NCBI GenBank assembly: GCA_009763385.1 | Contig: CM019825.1 | Span: forward strand, 22,832,278 to 22,896,277 | Length of the DNA stretch: 64,000 bases | From: Coix lacryma-jobi var. lacryma-jobi | Taxonomy: Eukaryota; Streptophyta; Magnoliopsida; Poales; Poaceae | Direction of reading: 5' to 3' | Part shown: positions 22,823-33,689 of the stretch, piece by piece | Position numbering within the stretch: position 1 is the stretch's first letter | Layout: each line of letters starts with the position of its first letter | The notes under the pieces: generated by a model | What the model was told of the DNA's origin: nothing | Seen by the model: the letters and a program-made list of their open reading frames with translations, nothing else | The model's database searches: none | Translations under genes and position numbers: made by a program

Positions 22823-23744
22823 CCTATTATATCTATAATAATATATTAATATCACAACGAGAACTCTCCTTCTCGGTTCGTCTGTTACTCCACTCCACTC
22901 CCCTACAAAGAGTCCTAATCAATCATTATTGTAGTGGTTATTTAAGAATTTCAATTATTTTAGTGTTCCATGATCTAAATCCACAATCCATACTCATATG
23001 CAGTACAAAGTCTGATTTTCGAAATATATTAAAGCAAATAACACAACTCTCTCACACATAAATACATGATATCTACTTTATAGATATAATATTAAGGCAA
23101 TGATTTGGGCATGCGGAAACTTACCGCACACCCTCTCTATCTCCTCGGCGCCCAATGGCCTCTTTCCTGGTGGCGATCTCCTTCATGCGCACGTTCAGAT
23201 TCGGCGGCGGCCATGGCGGATCCAGCGATGTAGGCTTCCTCCTCCTCGTCCTTCTGGATCTCCAAGTTAGGATTTTGTGAGCTCTTCTTCTCATCTTCCC
23301 AAACTTTAACGACCTTTAGAAGAAAAGAGGTGGAGAGAGGAAGACCGACGAGCGATTTAAAGGCCCTGGTGGCGGTAGAGGCATTTGAGTCAAGTCAGGG
23401 TGAGGGCCGCGACCATGGAGCTTCACCGAAACCCTAGTTCGCGATGGCGGGGTAGTGGGTGGTGGTGGGGACGAGGGTTGCCGAAGAAGTAGAAGACACT
23501 GACGAGGAGGAAGGGAAAGAGAGACACAAAGAAAAAGACGACTGTGCATTAGCCACATTCTAATATTTAATAGGGAAAAGTTTTTCTCTGTCAAAATTTT
23601 ATCTGTTGTAACAACTCGATCTCTCCATCTGTCTCTTCACTATCCCATACAGATATGATCTAGTGATTCATGCTCATCATATATGATGAGTTAGAGTAGT
23701 GCGGGTCTACTTGCAATATAGAGTTGATTCCAAATTTATTAAAA
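22823..23744. other. Intergenic, with a mixed GC stretch
   Basis: About 23110-23560 is richer in GC and includes purine-rich and CT-rich runs such as CTTCCTCCTCCTCGTCCTTC. It could be a degraded 5' UTR or exon in minus orientation. No protein family is recognisable. Confidence 0.35.
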
Positions 23745-23976
23745 TACTCCCTCTTTCTTTAGATATACGTTGTTTTTGCTTTTAAAAAAATCTTTTTACT
23801 AAATATATTTTTTAAAAAAGTATTAATATGTATCCATAATTAATATCAATAGATATATATTAAATCTAGTTTTAATAAATTTATTTAAATTATAATTATA
23901 ATATATATTTTTTATAAATTTAGTCAAACTTTCGGTACGAAAATCGACGACGATAAGTATCTGGGAACAGAGAGTA
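23745..23976. mobile_element. Stowaway-type MITE
   Basis: Left TACTCCCTCTTTC and right ACAGAGAGTA with TA edges; AT-rich body with ATTAATATCAATAG and TTAGTCAAAC blocks. Confidence 0.7.
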
Positions 23977-24303
23977 CATGATACAAACTGTACCTTCTTC
24001 TGTTGGGGCAAAAGAATTAATATATTCCGTAGATTACTCCAGGAGGCGTACGTGGAGACACAAGGACCCACAAAGAAGGGTCCGTGTCCGTCCGTGCACG
24101 GATCGGATACGCGCATGATCACCAACCATCTCCATTACAGGTTCTGTTCTCCTAATAAGTCAGACCTGCCGTCGTCTTCGTGAGGAAAAGACTCACAGAG
24201 TGTGGACTTGCAGCTGGTTGAGCGCTTCCGAGTCACAGCTCCAACTTCCACTCCAAAAGCCCAAAGCCCAGCCCAGGGTCCAGGGAGTTGCAGGCAGCGG
24301 AGC

Positions 24304-26513
24304 ATGGAGAAGGAAGACGGCGGCCGCCATCATCACCACACCATCCGAGTCCCATCATCCCCAGGTCTGATTCCGACTCATCAATCTCCTCTCTCTGCTT
24401 CCTCGCAGTCTCAGGGCAAATTCCTCTCTTCTAGGGTTGAATTCTCGTATCGCCTCCATCCAAGATTCCAAGTACAGTCCACGCGTGCCTAGGCCTAGCT
24501 CCCCAATTCAGGGATCTGCTCTGCGTGGTTTGGGGCTTCAACTTGAGCGTCTCGCTCGCTGGTTGCTGGCGATTCTGCAGAATGGGGTACCCGGCAGTAG
24601 CTCCAGGCAACCGCCGGCCTGTTCGCCTGCAGCCAGAATAAATCTTAATAGATGCTCTTCTCAGTGGCATGAGAATCCCGATTAAACCCCCTTTTTGATT
24701 CTTTTCTTATTTTAATTAAACCCACTAAGCACTAGCAGACCCTGAAACATGCTGCACCGAGAAGAATAATTTGTTATGGGTACATGGATGATTGGAGCTG
24801 AAAAGTGATTGGACATTTTTCCCGACGACCACGTGGAAAGATAAACTACCTCCGTTTCAAAATAAGAAACACGGATTTCTAGTAATATTATTTTGGAACT
24901 GGAGGGAGTAATATATATTCATTCATGTGAACAATACGACACTACGTAGTACGTACTGTAGTTTTATTTTTCAGAACCTAATAATGTCATGAAATTCAGT
25001 ACCTGTTTCTGGGTAACTGGTCACACCAATCTCATTTTGCCCGTAGGGATTTTAGTTTCCCAAGTTCCAATGTATGTACTGTACCCATCGTTTGCATATG
25101 TTAGCTGCGTTTCAAACTCTTTGCAACAGGCGAAAGACATCAGTTACCTGAAGTTTGCCACAAAACTCTGAATATATCCTACTTGTAAACTGACCAAATC
25201 TCAGTCCATATGTTCTTCCTTCTCAAACCACACTCATCGCTGTAAATCGTAGCAATGGTGGACTAAACATCTTAGAACTGGTCTGGTCATCAGCAATTAC
25301 TAGTAGAGCCAAGAAATCTTGAGCTTGCTTTGCTTTTCATTTTGCATATATATATCACCATGCTTTTCGCAGCACAGCGTCTCTGAATTTCCATTTTTTT
25401 CCTTTGCCGCGTGTAACAGATGATATAGCAATGGAGGAGGAGACCTCGCAGGCAAATGGCTCGACGACTTCGTCGCTGACACTGAGACGGAAAGCAGCCG
25501 AGGTGATCGGCACCTCCCTGGAGACGTACCGGAGCAAGCCATTGTCCTTCTGGCTACTCCTGTTCCTGAGCAGCGGCGCCATGCTCACGGCGTTCCCGGC
25601 GTCGAGCCTCCTGTCGCGGCTCTACTACAACGACGGCGGGCAGAGCAAGTGGATCTTGTCGTGGGCGGCGGTCGCCGGCTGGCCCCTGCCCGCGCTGCTG
25701 CTGCCGCCGCTGTACCTCCTCGGCAGGGCGTCGCCGACGCCGCTGTCGCTGACGCTGTGCCTCTGGTACGCGCTCCTCGCCTTCCTCAGCGCCGCCGACA
25801 ACCTCATGTACGCGTGGGCGTACGCGTACCTCCCGGCGTCCACGGCCTCGCTCGTGGCCGCGTCGTCGCTCGCCTTCTCCGCGCTCTTCGGCCGCGCCAT
25901 CGCCAAGAACACGCTCAGCATATCGTCGCTCAACGCCGTCGTGGTGATCACGGCGGGCGTGGTGATCGTCGCGCTGGACTCCGGGTCCGACCGGCCCCCC
26001 GGCGTCACGCCCCGCCAGTACGCGCTGGGCTTCGTCCTGGACGTGCTCGCGTCGGCGTTCCACGGCCTCATCTTCGCGCTCTCGGAGCTCGTCTTCGCCA
26101 GCGTCCTCGGCAGGCGCTCCTTCCACGTGGTGCTGGAGCAGCAGGCGGCCGTGTCGCTCTGCGCCTTCGTCTTCACCTCCGCGGGGCTCGCCGTCGCCGA
26201 GGGATTCCCGGCGATGCGCCGCGAGGCGGCACGGTTCGCGCACGGCGGCGAGGCCGCGTACGCGAACGTGATGGTGTGGACGGCCGTCACGTTCCAGCTG
26301 GGCGTCCTCGGCGGCACCGGCGTGCTGTTTCTGGCGTCCACCGTCCTCGCCGGAGTGCTGAACGCTGTCAGGGTGCCCCTCACGAGCATCGCCGCGGTGA
26401 TCTGGTTCCATGACCCCATGAGCGGGTTCAAGATCTTGGCTCTCGTCATCACGGTGTGGGGGTTCGCGTCCTACATGGTCGGGCACTCTGCTAGAAAAAC
26501 GTCAACGACTTAG
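24304..26513 (+). CDS. Purine permease (PUP family), two exons
   Basis: Exon 1 is 24304-24364 (20 codons plus one base; MEKEDGGRHHHH start) and exon 2 is 25420-26513; the donor CCAG|GTCTGA and acceptor TAACAG join in phase to give 384 residues. An internal ATG at 25431 (MEEETSQ) would be the start if exon 1 were unused. About ten hydrophobic segments follow from near residue 55, with family blocks KPLSFWLLLFLSSGAM, YAYLPASTASLVAASSLAF and VLNAVRVPLTSIAAVIWF. PUPs belong to the drug/metabolite transporter superfamily and carry purines, cytokinins or related bases across plasma membrane or tonoplast by proton coupling; PUP11-like is my best guess. The stop TAG uses TA of a transposon target site and the first G of that transposon. 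Confidence 0.9.
24847..24910. mobile_element. Very short Stowaway-type MITE in purine permease intron
   Basis: A 64-bp element, TACCTCCGTTTCAAAATAAG to TTTTGGAACTGGAGGGAGTA, nearly all terminal inverted repeat, with TA edges. Confidence 0.75.
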
Positions 26514-27398
26514 GCAGTCTCAATGGGATTTCATGAGCAGTGTCATGCACATTAAATGAGATGACATGTCAGCAAAAAGGTACTTTTTGCATGAAACTGG
26601 TAGGAGAGAGAAACAAATCGTTTCATCCCAGTGAAACGTTTGGGCGATGTTTCCAAGGCCTCGGTAACCGAGTGAAATCGCGATTGAGGGACTCCATTCG
26701 TTTCATCCGATCTTCTTCTTCCTCCGACGCGAGCGCGATGCACAGCTCCGCCGCGAGCACGAGCACGGACGAAGCCACCCGCCTCCTCGTCGTCATTCTC
26801 CATGAGCTCCGACGCGACGCCCGCCGCGGGCTCTGCGTGCTCCACCATGCGTATCGCGGCCGTGAGATCTGGGCGAGGCCGCGAGCGAGCACCACCGTGG
26901 GCAGGCGCCTCCGTCGCGCGGGCGAGGCCGCTCCGCCGCCGAGCGAGCGCCTCCGCCGCGCGGGCGAGGCCGCTCGGCCGCGAGCGAGCGCCTCCGCCGC
27001 GGGCGAGGACGCTCGCGCGCTCCGCCGCGTGAGCCCCATCGGCTGCCGCGCAGGCGCTGCTGCGGTTGGCCGAGCCTCGCCGGCCACCGCGCGGGCATCG
27101 CTATGGGCGGGCGCGAGCCTCGCCGCCACTGCCCGCGGGCGCCCCTACGGGCGGGCGCGAGCTCGCTGACAACCGCTGCGGTCTGACATGCAGGAAGCAC
27201 TCGAATCTGCAGGAGGAGGGATGCGGGACGAGAAGGATGCGGAAGAAGATAATGCATGTGGGCCCCATGCGGAGAAATATATAGTAAAATAAAGTATGAA
27301 ACTGTGCTATGAAACCCTGCACTGTGATAGAGTACTATTTCATATCAAAGTTTCATGTGTTGGAAATCGGGAGGTAAAACCTACCATTGAGACTGGCC
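26513..27398. mobile_element. PIF/Harbinger-like element with GC-rich interior
   Basis: Inverted ends GGCAGTCTCAATGG / CCATTGAGACTGGCC, flanked by TTA (26510-26512 and 27399-27401). The outer parts are MITE-like (repeated GAAAC and TTTCAT words), while about 26690-27170 is extremely CpG-rich with internal near-repeats of GAGCGCCTCCGCCGCG. No transposase or known domain is visible. It forms the start of the permease 3' UTR. Confidence 0.8.
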
Positions 27399-27401
27399 TT
27401 A

Positions 27402-27741
27402 GGGCATGTTCGTTTCCCTAGCATTTTTTTTTTTGCCAGTCACATCGGACGTTGCGGCACTAGTTTAGCCTATTAAAAATAAACTAATTATAAACTAATT
27501 ACAGGGTCATATGCTAATACCGAGACGAATCTATTAAGGTAAATTAATCCATCATTAGCGAATGTTTACTGTAGCACCACATTGTCAAATCATAGACTAA
27601 TTAAGTTTAATAGATTTATCTCGTGAATTAGTCTCCGGCTGACAAATTAGTTTTTAATTACTATATTTTAATAGGCTAAATTAGGGCCGCAACGTCCGAT
27701 GTGACTGGCAAAAAATTTTTGCCAGGGAAACGAACATGCCC
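27402..27741. mobile_element. PIF/Harbinger-like MITE, tandem to the preceding one
   Basis: 340 bp, ends GGGCATGTTCGTTTCCCT / AGGGAAACGAACATGCCC, an excellent inverted match, flanked by TTA at 27399-27401 (shared with its neighbour) and 27742-27744. Subterminal inverted blocks TTGCCAGTCACATCGGACGT / ACGTCCGATGTGACTGGCAA are also complementary. Confidence 0.9.
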
Positions 27742-27744
27742 TTA

Positions 27745-29026
27745 GACTGTAAACATATAAAAAATATTAATTTATAATACATAATTAGTATCATTATAAT
27801 ATATATTTATAATAAATTTATTTAAAGATAAAAATATTACTAATATTTTTTACAAATTATTGATGTTTGCGAAAACCGGCTCTATCGGAAGGGCTCTTAC
27901 TACTTCTGCACAGTATGAGCGCGGTAGTGTTGGCAAACGTGTCCCACTTATTTAGGGGTGTTTGTAATTGCTCGCTCTTGTTTTTTCTAGCTCTGCTCCA
28001 CAAACTCTACCATGAAGTAGCTTCATGGTGTTTCTCTACGAGGAAAGAAGAAGCAAGAGGAAGAAGGTAGAAAAAGGGACCCACAAACTAGGGCCACTCT
28101 AATGGTTGCTGATGGATCAAAAAGCCATCCATTTTGTCCTATATTCATCTAACGTATCAAAACAAAATGGTGACACCTCATCCCCTCAACCATACACATA
28201 TAGAGTCCCAAAAAAAAAACCATACACATATAGGATCATCCTATCCTAGAAATGTAGGATGGACACGTGCCATCTCATTTTTCCCCAAACCAAACACAAC
28301 GCAAAATGTCCAATTTGTTTTAAGATCACTACAAAATTCTTGTTTTTCTATGACGGGATCAATTCCTTTGGACTCCAAGTCCTAGTTTTGCGCTTGTAAA
28401 AAAACGTGTATTCATAAAAATCTTTGGAAAAAGACTTATTCTTTTTTCTATCACATTTTCTATATTTTAGGCGCCTGAACAGTTTTGTCTTTGTTATTCC
28501 ATAGAAAAAAAATTATCATTTGTTTCTTGTGATTTGTGCTAATAGATTTGGACCATTGGATGGAGATCTGAAGGTTATAGTCATCGCCTGAAAAGATGTT
28601 ATATTTCAGGCGTCTGAAATATAGCAAATCCCTTTTCTATAATACAATATTATTTTTAGCAAATCAAGATTATTTTCTTGCGGCAACAAACATCCAAAGC
28701 AAAGTTTTTTTTGGCCGACAAGCCGATAATAATATGACTTTAAATAAACTGAATTGAACTATCCTAAAAAATCAATTACTTAGGATACACATCAAAATTT
28801 CAAATTCTTGAAGAGTCAGTACAGTGATCAACATGAGACTCGTGGGCTTTCTAGAGTGGGTTTATACACTATGGCAAGCATGACTGAAACTGAAATCATC
28901 GTGGGTTTATTTCCGCGTCGCATGACTACAAATCTATTTTTCTTTTTCTTTTTCTTGCTATCAAATCTATTCATTTTTCTAGACGATTTGTGGGTTGAAG
29001 ATTTTGTGCATGATCTATTTCAATAT
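27745..29026. other. Intergenic
   Basis: 27745-27860 is the AT-rich body of a Stowaway-type element without its left end. The rest has no recognisable gene. The paired GGCGCCTGAA / TTCAGGCG words near 28470 and 28605 are short and of unclear meaning. The last four bases (ATAT) are the probable target duplication of the LTR element. Confidence 0.45.
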
Positions 29027-29069
29027 TGTCGGTGGTACAAAAAAGGGTACCCCCAATCAACGCAAACAC

Positions 29070-29400
29070 CCGAACGCTCCATCTCCGTCTCGCCCGAGCC
29101 CTCCCAGCAAGGCCTCGGGCGAACGCTCCGTCTCCGTCTCGTCCGAGCCCTCCCAGCAAGGCCTCGGCGAACGCTCCGTCTCCGTCTCGCCCAAGCCCTC
29201 CCAGCCAGGCCTGGGGCGAGCGCTCTATCGCCGTCTCGTCCGAGCCCTCCCAGCAAGGCCTCGGGCGAAAGCTCTATCTCCGTCTCGCCCGAGCCCTCCC
29301 AGCCAGGCCTCGGGCGAACGCTCTGTCTCCGTCTCGCCGAGCCCTCCCAGCAAGGCCTCGGGCGAGCACGATCGCTCTCCGTCTCGCTCGAGCCTCCAGA
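29070..29400 (+). repeat. 49-bp tandem array in 5' LTR
   Basis: Seven or so degenerate copies of a 49-bp unit containing GAGCCCTCCCAGCAAGGCCT and CTCCGTCTCCGTCTCGCCC. The 3' LTR carries about one copy more. The position is U3, upstream of the TATA box. Confidence 0.85.
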
Positions 29401-30070
29401 CCTCGGGCAAGCGCGCCCCACACCCACCCCTCGAGCCTTAACACACGGACCTCGAGCTGCACAGACAGCCGTACCAGCCCATACCACGCATTTAATGTCT
29501 TCACCTACTCCGGTCATGTCCACTAGTGCACGACATGTACCACAGTAACTCGGTGTAAAGGTCAAGTCTCGTTTTCACCACAAGCATGGGCAAAGGGGCA
29601 CCAGTGCAACACTGTTCGGCCATGCCAGGCACTGTAACCCCTCGAGGCCGGCTACGCGCCCTCGAGCCAGCACTGTAACCCCTCGAGGCCGGCTACGCGC
29701 CCCTCGAGCCCTGCGCTGTAACACCTCGAGGGCGGCTCCGCGCCCCTCGAGCCCCCGTGGCACCACCTCGAAGCCGGCTCCGCGCCCTTCGAGCCCTAAC
29801 TACTTTCGTGCTATTGGAAGACAGGTACCCCAAGACCGGAGGACCCCGCCGCGTACTGTACATTCCGGGATGGGTGCTGTACGGCTCCCGCCTTGTCGCG
29901 CCACCACGTCCGCACCCAGGATGGAAGCCACGACCAAGGACGCCTCAACAACGACAATCACATCGGCTCCAGTGGCCCCGACAAGACAGAGTTCCTACCC
30001 TTCTCCGTATGGGGCACCATACGCCCTGACACCTGTAATACTTTAATGTAACCCTGGCCTCCCCTTGCTC

Positions 30071-30078
30071 TATAAAAG
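30071..30078 (+). promoter_or_regulatory. LTR TATA box
   Basis: TATAAAAG within CTCTATAAAAGGGGACG; identical context at 44282-44289 in the 3' LTR and inverted near 61205-61213 in the second copy. It probably drives genomic RNA from about 30 bp downstream. Confidence 0.8.
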
Positions 30079-30353
30079 GGGACGCTAGGGCCCTCATCCG
30101 GGACGACGGACACACACACGAGTCCACGCACAGACACGAGTCCGGACTCCGGTCCCACGCTCACCGAGCTTGTATTCTCCTGTAAAGCACTTAGGTGCAA
30201 GTAATACAAGAACATTCCCCCCCCCCGCTGGACGTAGGGCCTTCTTTGCCCGAACCAGGATAAATCCTTGTGTCCCTTGCATCACATCCAGGAAGAGAAG
30301 CACGCGATCATATTACTCGTTGGTGTGATACCCCCGGGTACGAAACACCGACA

Positions 30354-30376
30354 GTTGGCGCGCCAAGTAGGGGACT
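30354..30376 (+). other. Primer binding site
   Basis: TTGGCGCGCCAAGTAGGGGA begins one base after the LTR end, the expected place for the tRNA primer site. TGGCG...CCA-type ends fit a tRNA 3' terminus; I did not assign the tRNA. The central GGCGCGCC is palindromic. Confidence 0.75.
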
Positions 30377-30761
30377 TCGCGTGTCCGAGCCGATTTCTCG
30401 TTGATTCCTGGATGGCTTCATCCCCTCTTCCGTTCTCGGCTGGTGCCATCGTCTGGTTCGGGGCCTCGAGTTCCTGGCCACAGGCAACGGCAACGAGCTG
30501 ACTCTGCTCTCCACGGAGGGCCCGAGCGGAGTGCGTGTCACGCCACCAGCGCGCGGGGGGCGTGACGCGTCTCCCGCACCACCACACGTCGCCACGTCGC
30601 GGCGGCGCCATCGTCACCGTCGTCGTCGGGCGCAGGCGGTGCCCGCGGCAAACACCTACGTCCTCGTAGCCGGTGCAGGTCCCCAAGGGGAAACCCGCCC
30701 GGCGCGCGGCCGGAGAACTCCAGGGCGCACTCACGCCCGGCCTAGCGACTTCGCATTCATC

Positions 30762-32888
30762 ATGCGTACGGACCAGGAACCAAGCCAGAGGCTCCGAGCC
30801 GTGCGCCGTCGACGCCGCTCAGCCTCCTCCCGCACGGGTCGCGCCGCGCTGTATACGCCCACCGCCTCGACGAGCGCCATCAGGACCAGACGGTGGCGGA
30901 CCGGGAGCAGCGTTCGGGGTGCGCTGCTGCAGGCCATGGCCAGCCTGGAAATCGTCCACCCCGCGTGCGTCGACCGCGACTTCTCGCGACCCCTCGAGCC
31001 GCCTCGGCGAGCTACCGTCGGAGAATGGTACCGCGAGCTGCGGTCCCAGCATCGGCCAAGGCGGCGTGCCGTCAGCGGCTCCAACTCCGACGAATACGAC
31101 TACCACGACCCCGACCTCTGGGATCCCACCAGGGAGTGCTTCCAACTCGAGGGAGTCGTATGCGATACCGAGGACGAAGGCGACGAAGACAGGCCGGCCC
31201 TCGATCTAGAGGGACCTAGCGACGTGGCCGCGGCAGGCGGATCACGCGTTCTGGGAAGGGACGAACCTCGAGCACCGGCTGTAACCGCCTAAGCACGACG
31301 ATGGCCGGGCGGCACAACTCGCACAAGTGCAAGAGGCAATCACCAAAGCCGAGGAGGAACGGCGACACCCTGCTGCAGCTCCGGCAAACCCTGATGCAGG
31401 AACCACCCCAGCCCCGAGGAGCCGGAGCTCGAGGCCGGGCTCGAGAGGTCCACCGGCGGATCCTCGAGGACGGAGCACCAGCGCGCCCTGAAGCATGTTT
31501 CCCGCGAGCCGGCCAGAACGTGGTGGCGGCGGCTATGATGCTCCGTGACCTGCCCGCCGTCTCCAACCCCGACGCCAGGCGCATGCTCGGAGAAATGAAA
31601 AACCTCCTCGAGACAGCCGCGGTGCAGCAGGCCGAGAGCTCGGCATCACGCCGACGCGAAGCAGCCTCGGGGAGACCGGCGGACACGCCCCACGACGCTC
31701 GCGAGGCATCCGTCCACCAGCCGGACGCCTCTCGAGCTAGACCAGTCCGCGAACGGATCGCCGACAACCGGCCGCCTCGAGACCCCACGACGCCCGCAAC
31801 GACATCAACCGACGGCGCAAGGACAAGGGGGCCCAAGAGCGTGGCTATAGCGCCCATCGAGGGGGGCGCTACGACAGCGACGAGGACCGGCAGGTCCTCG
31901 AGCCCCCGGGCCCCGAGTCTTCAGCCGGGCCATCCGCAGCTCGACCCTCCCCGACCGCTTCCGACCGCCGACCAACATCGTGAAGTATGACGGGGAGGTC
32001 GAGCCCAAGCTCTGGCTCTCGGACTTCCGCCTTGGCTGCCAACTGGGCGGAGCGAAGAACGACGACCGCGTGATCATACGTCAACTCCCACTTTACCTCT
32101 CGGACACGCCCGCCGGTGGCTCGAGGGGCTCCCGCCGGATCGGATCCATGACTGGGCCGACCTAGTCAAGGTCTTCGACGGGAATTTCAAGGGGACCTGC
32201 GTGCGACCAGGCAACCCCTGGGACCTACAGCGTTGCAGACAGGCGGCGGACGAGCCCCTCCACGACTTCGCTCGACGGTTCTCGAAGCAGCGTCTCGAGC
32301 TCCCCACGTGCCTGACGAGGACGTCATCTCAGCGTTCCTCGCGGGCACGACATGCCAAGAGCTTGTTCATGAGCTAGGACGCTACCGTCCCGGGACGGTC
32401 GAGGACCTGATGGATCGCGTCACAAGCTTTGCTTCGGGCGACGAAGCAGTGGGGGCCTTCTTTGGCCGTTCCACGGACAAAGGCAAGGCGGTGATCACGC
32501 CGGAGGGCTCCAACAAGGGCAACGACGCCAAAAACGACAACAATGACGGCAACAAAAGGAAGAAAAACAAACGCAAGGGCCAGAAGGCAAAGCGTGGCGC
32601 CGATGACGACGACGACAAAGAGGTGCTCGCGGGCGCCCTCGAGCCTAAGAAGCCCCGAGGCCCCCCGATGGGGGCTGTTTTCGACCAGATGCTCGAGGAT
32701 CCCTGTACCTACCACAGGGGCCCCGTAAACCACAAGCTGAAAGACTGCCGACTGTTGAAGGGCTACTACTCCAGCTCGGCGATAAGAGGGAAGACACGCC
32801 TAAGGGAAAAGATACGATCGACGCGGCGGCAGAAACGCAGATGGCGACTTCCCCCCGGTGCGCGACTGCTACATGATCTAGGGGGGGC
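30762..32888 (+). pseudogene. Retrotransposon gag, frame broken
   Basis: Structural polyprotein that would form the virus-like particle. Visible in pieces: an N-terminal part with NVVAAAMMLRDLP and LLETAAVQQAESSASRR (about 31510-31680), the gag core with LWLSDFRLGCQLGGA and VIIRQLPLYLSDT (about 31998-32110), GNPWDLQRC, and EDLMDRVTSFASGDEAVGAF (about 32400-32460), a Lys/Asp-rich basic stretch, and a zinc-knuckle-like CTYHRGPVNHKLKDC (about 32704-32750). At least two frame changes (about 32107 and 32300) and one before 31980 prevent continuous translation. Confidence 0.8.
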
Positions 32889-33039
32889 CGACCGTCGGGC
32901 TCCCGGCTCGAGAAAGAAAGAAGGAGCGCCGGGAAATCTTTTCTCTTGACCACGACGCCCCCCGGTATCTTGACTGGTCTGATGCGCCAATCACGTTCGA
33001 CCGTGACGACCATCCGGACCGTGTCATAAACCCGGGGCT

Positions 33040-33440
33040 TACCCCCTCGTCGTCGACCCCATCATAATCGACGTTCGGTTCTCCAAGGTGTTGATGGATG
33101 AGGGCTCGAGCCTCAACATCATATACCTCGAGACCCTCGACCTCCTGGGGATTTCAGAGGGACAGCTCCGACCCAGCGTCGGGGGGTTCCACAGAGTAGT
33201 ACCAGGAAAGAAAGCCCACCCCCTTGGGCGCATCGACCTGCCGGTCTGCTTCGGCACGCCGGCAAACTTCCGACAGGAAACGCTCACCTTCGAGGTGGTC
33301 GGCTTCCAAGGGACCTACCATGCCATCATCGGCCGGCCAGGCTACGCCATGTTCATGGCGATTCCTAACTACACGTACTTGAAGCTCAAGATGCGGGGCC
33401 AAAAGGGGTCATCACCGTTGACACCTCCTACGAGCACGCA
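33040..33440 (+). pseudogene. Retrotransposon aspartic protease region
   Basis: Retropepsin-like domain that matures the polyprotein: VLMDEGSSLNIIYLETLDLL carries the active-site Asp, but the usual DGGSS/DSGSS pattern reads DEGSS. FHRVVPGKKAHPLGRIDLPV and AIIGRPGYAMFMAIPNYTYL follow as in relatives. It is open in one frame here and loses frame after about 33400. Confidence 0.8.
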
Positions 33441-33689
33441 TACCACTGCGACGTGGAGTGCGTCGAGCGGGGGGAGGCCAACGTCCACCTCGACTCGCTC
33501 GAGACCTTGGCAGCTCTGGCCACCGAGGGGGCCCAGAAGCAAAGCGTCACGCCGGCACCTTCGAGCCGGCCGAGCACACCAAGCAAATACCCGTCGACCC
33601 GACCTCGGCCAATGGAAGACGCTGACCATCAGTACCAGCCTCGAGCCCAAATAGGAAGCAGTGCTCGTCGACTTTCTCCGCGCGAACAT

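Larger units (their letters stand above)
29027..30353 (+). repeat. 5' LTR
   Basis: 1,327 bp, TGTCGG to CCGACA. Contains a 49-bp tandem array (about 29070-29400), a second set of about 40-bp CCTCGAGGCCGGCT repeats (about 29630-29800) and the promoter TATA box. Confidence 0.93.

Noticed and set aside
23316..23594. Pro-rich minus-strand frame of 92 codons
   Set aside because: Low-complexity CT/GA-rich sequence; looks like 5' UTR debris rather than protein.
25554..26486. Minus-strand frame of 310 codons opposite the purine permease
   Set aside because: Shadow of a GC-rich coding exon; Arg/Glu/Gly-rich, no domain, while the plus strand is an unambiguous transporter.
29026..29526. Pro/Ser-rich protein encoded in the LTR
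   Set aside because: Open frames arise from the 49-bp tandem unit on all frames and both strands; not a gene.
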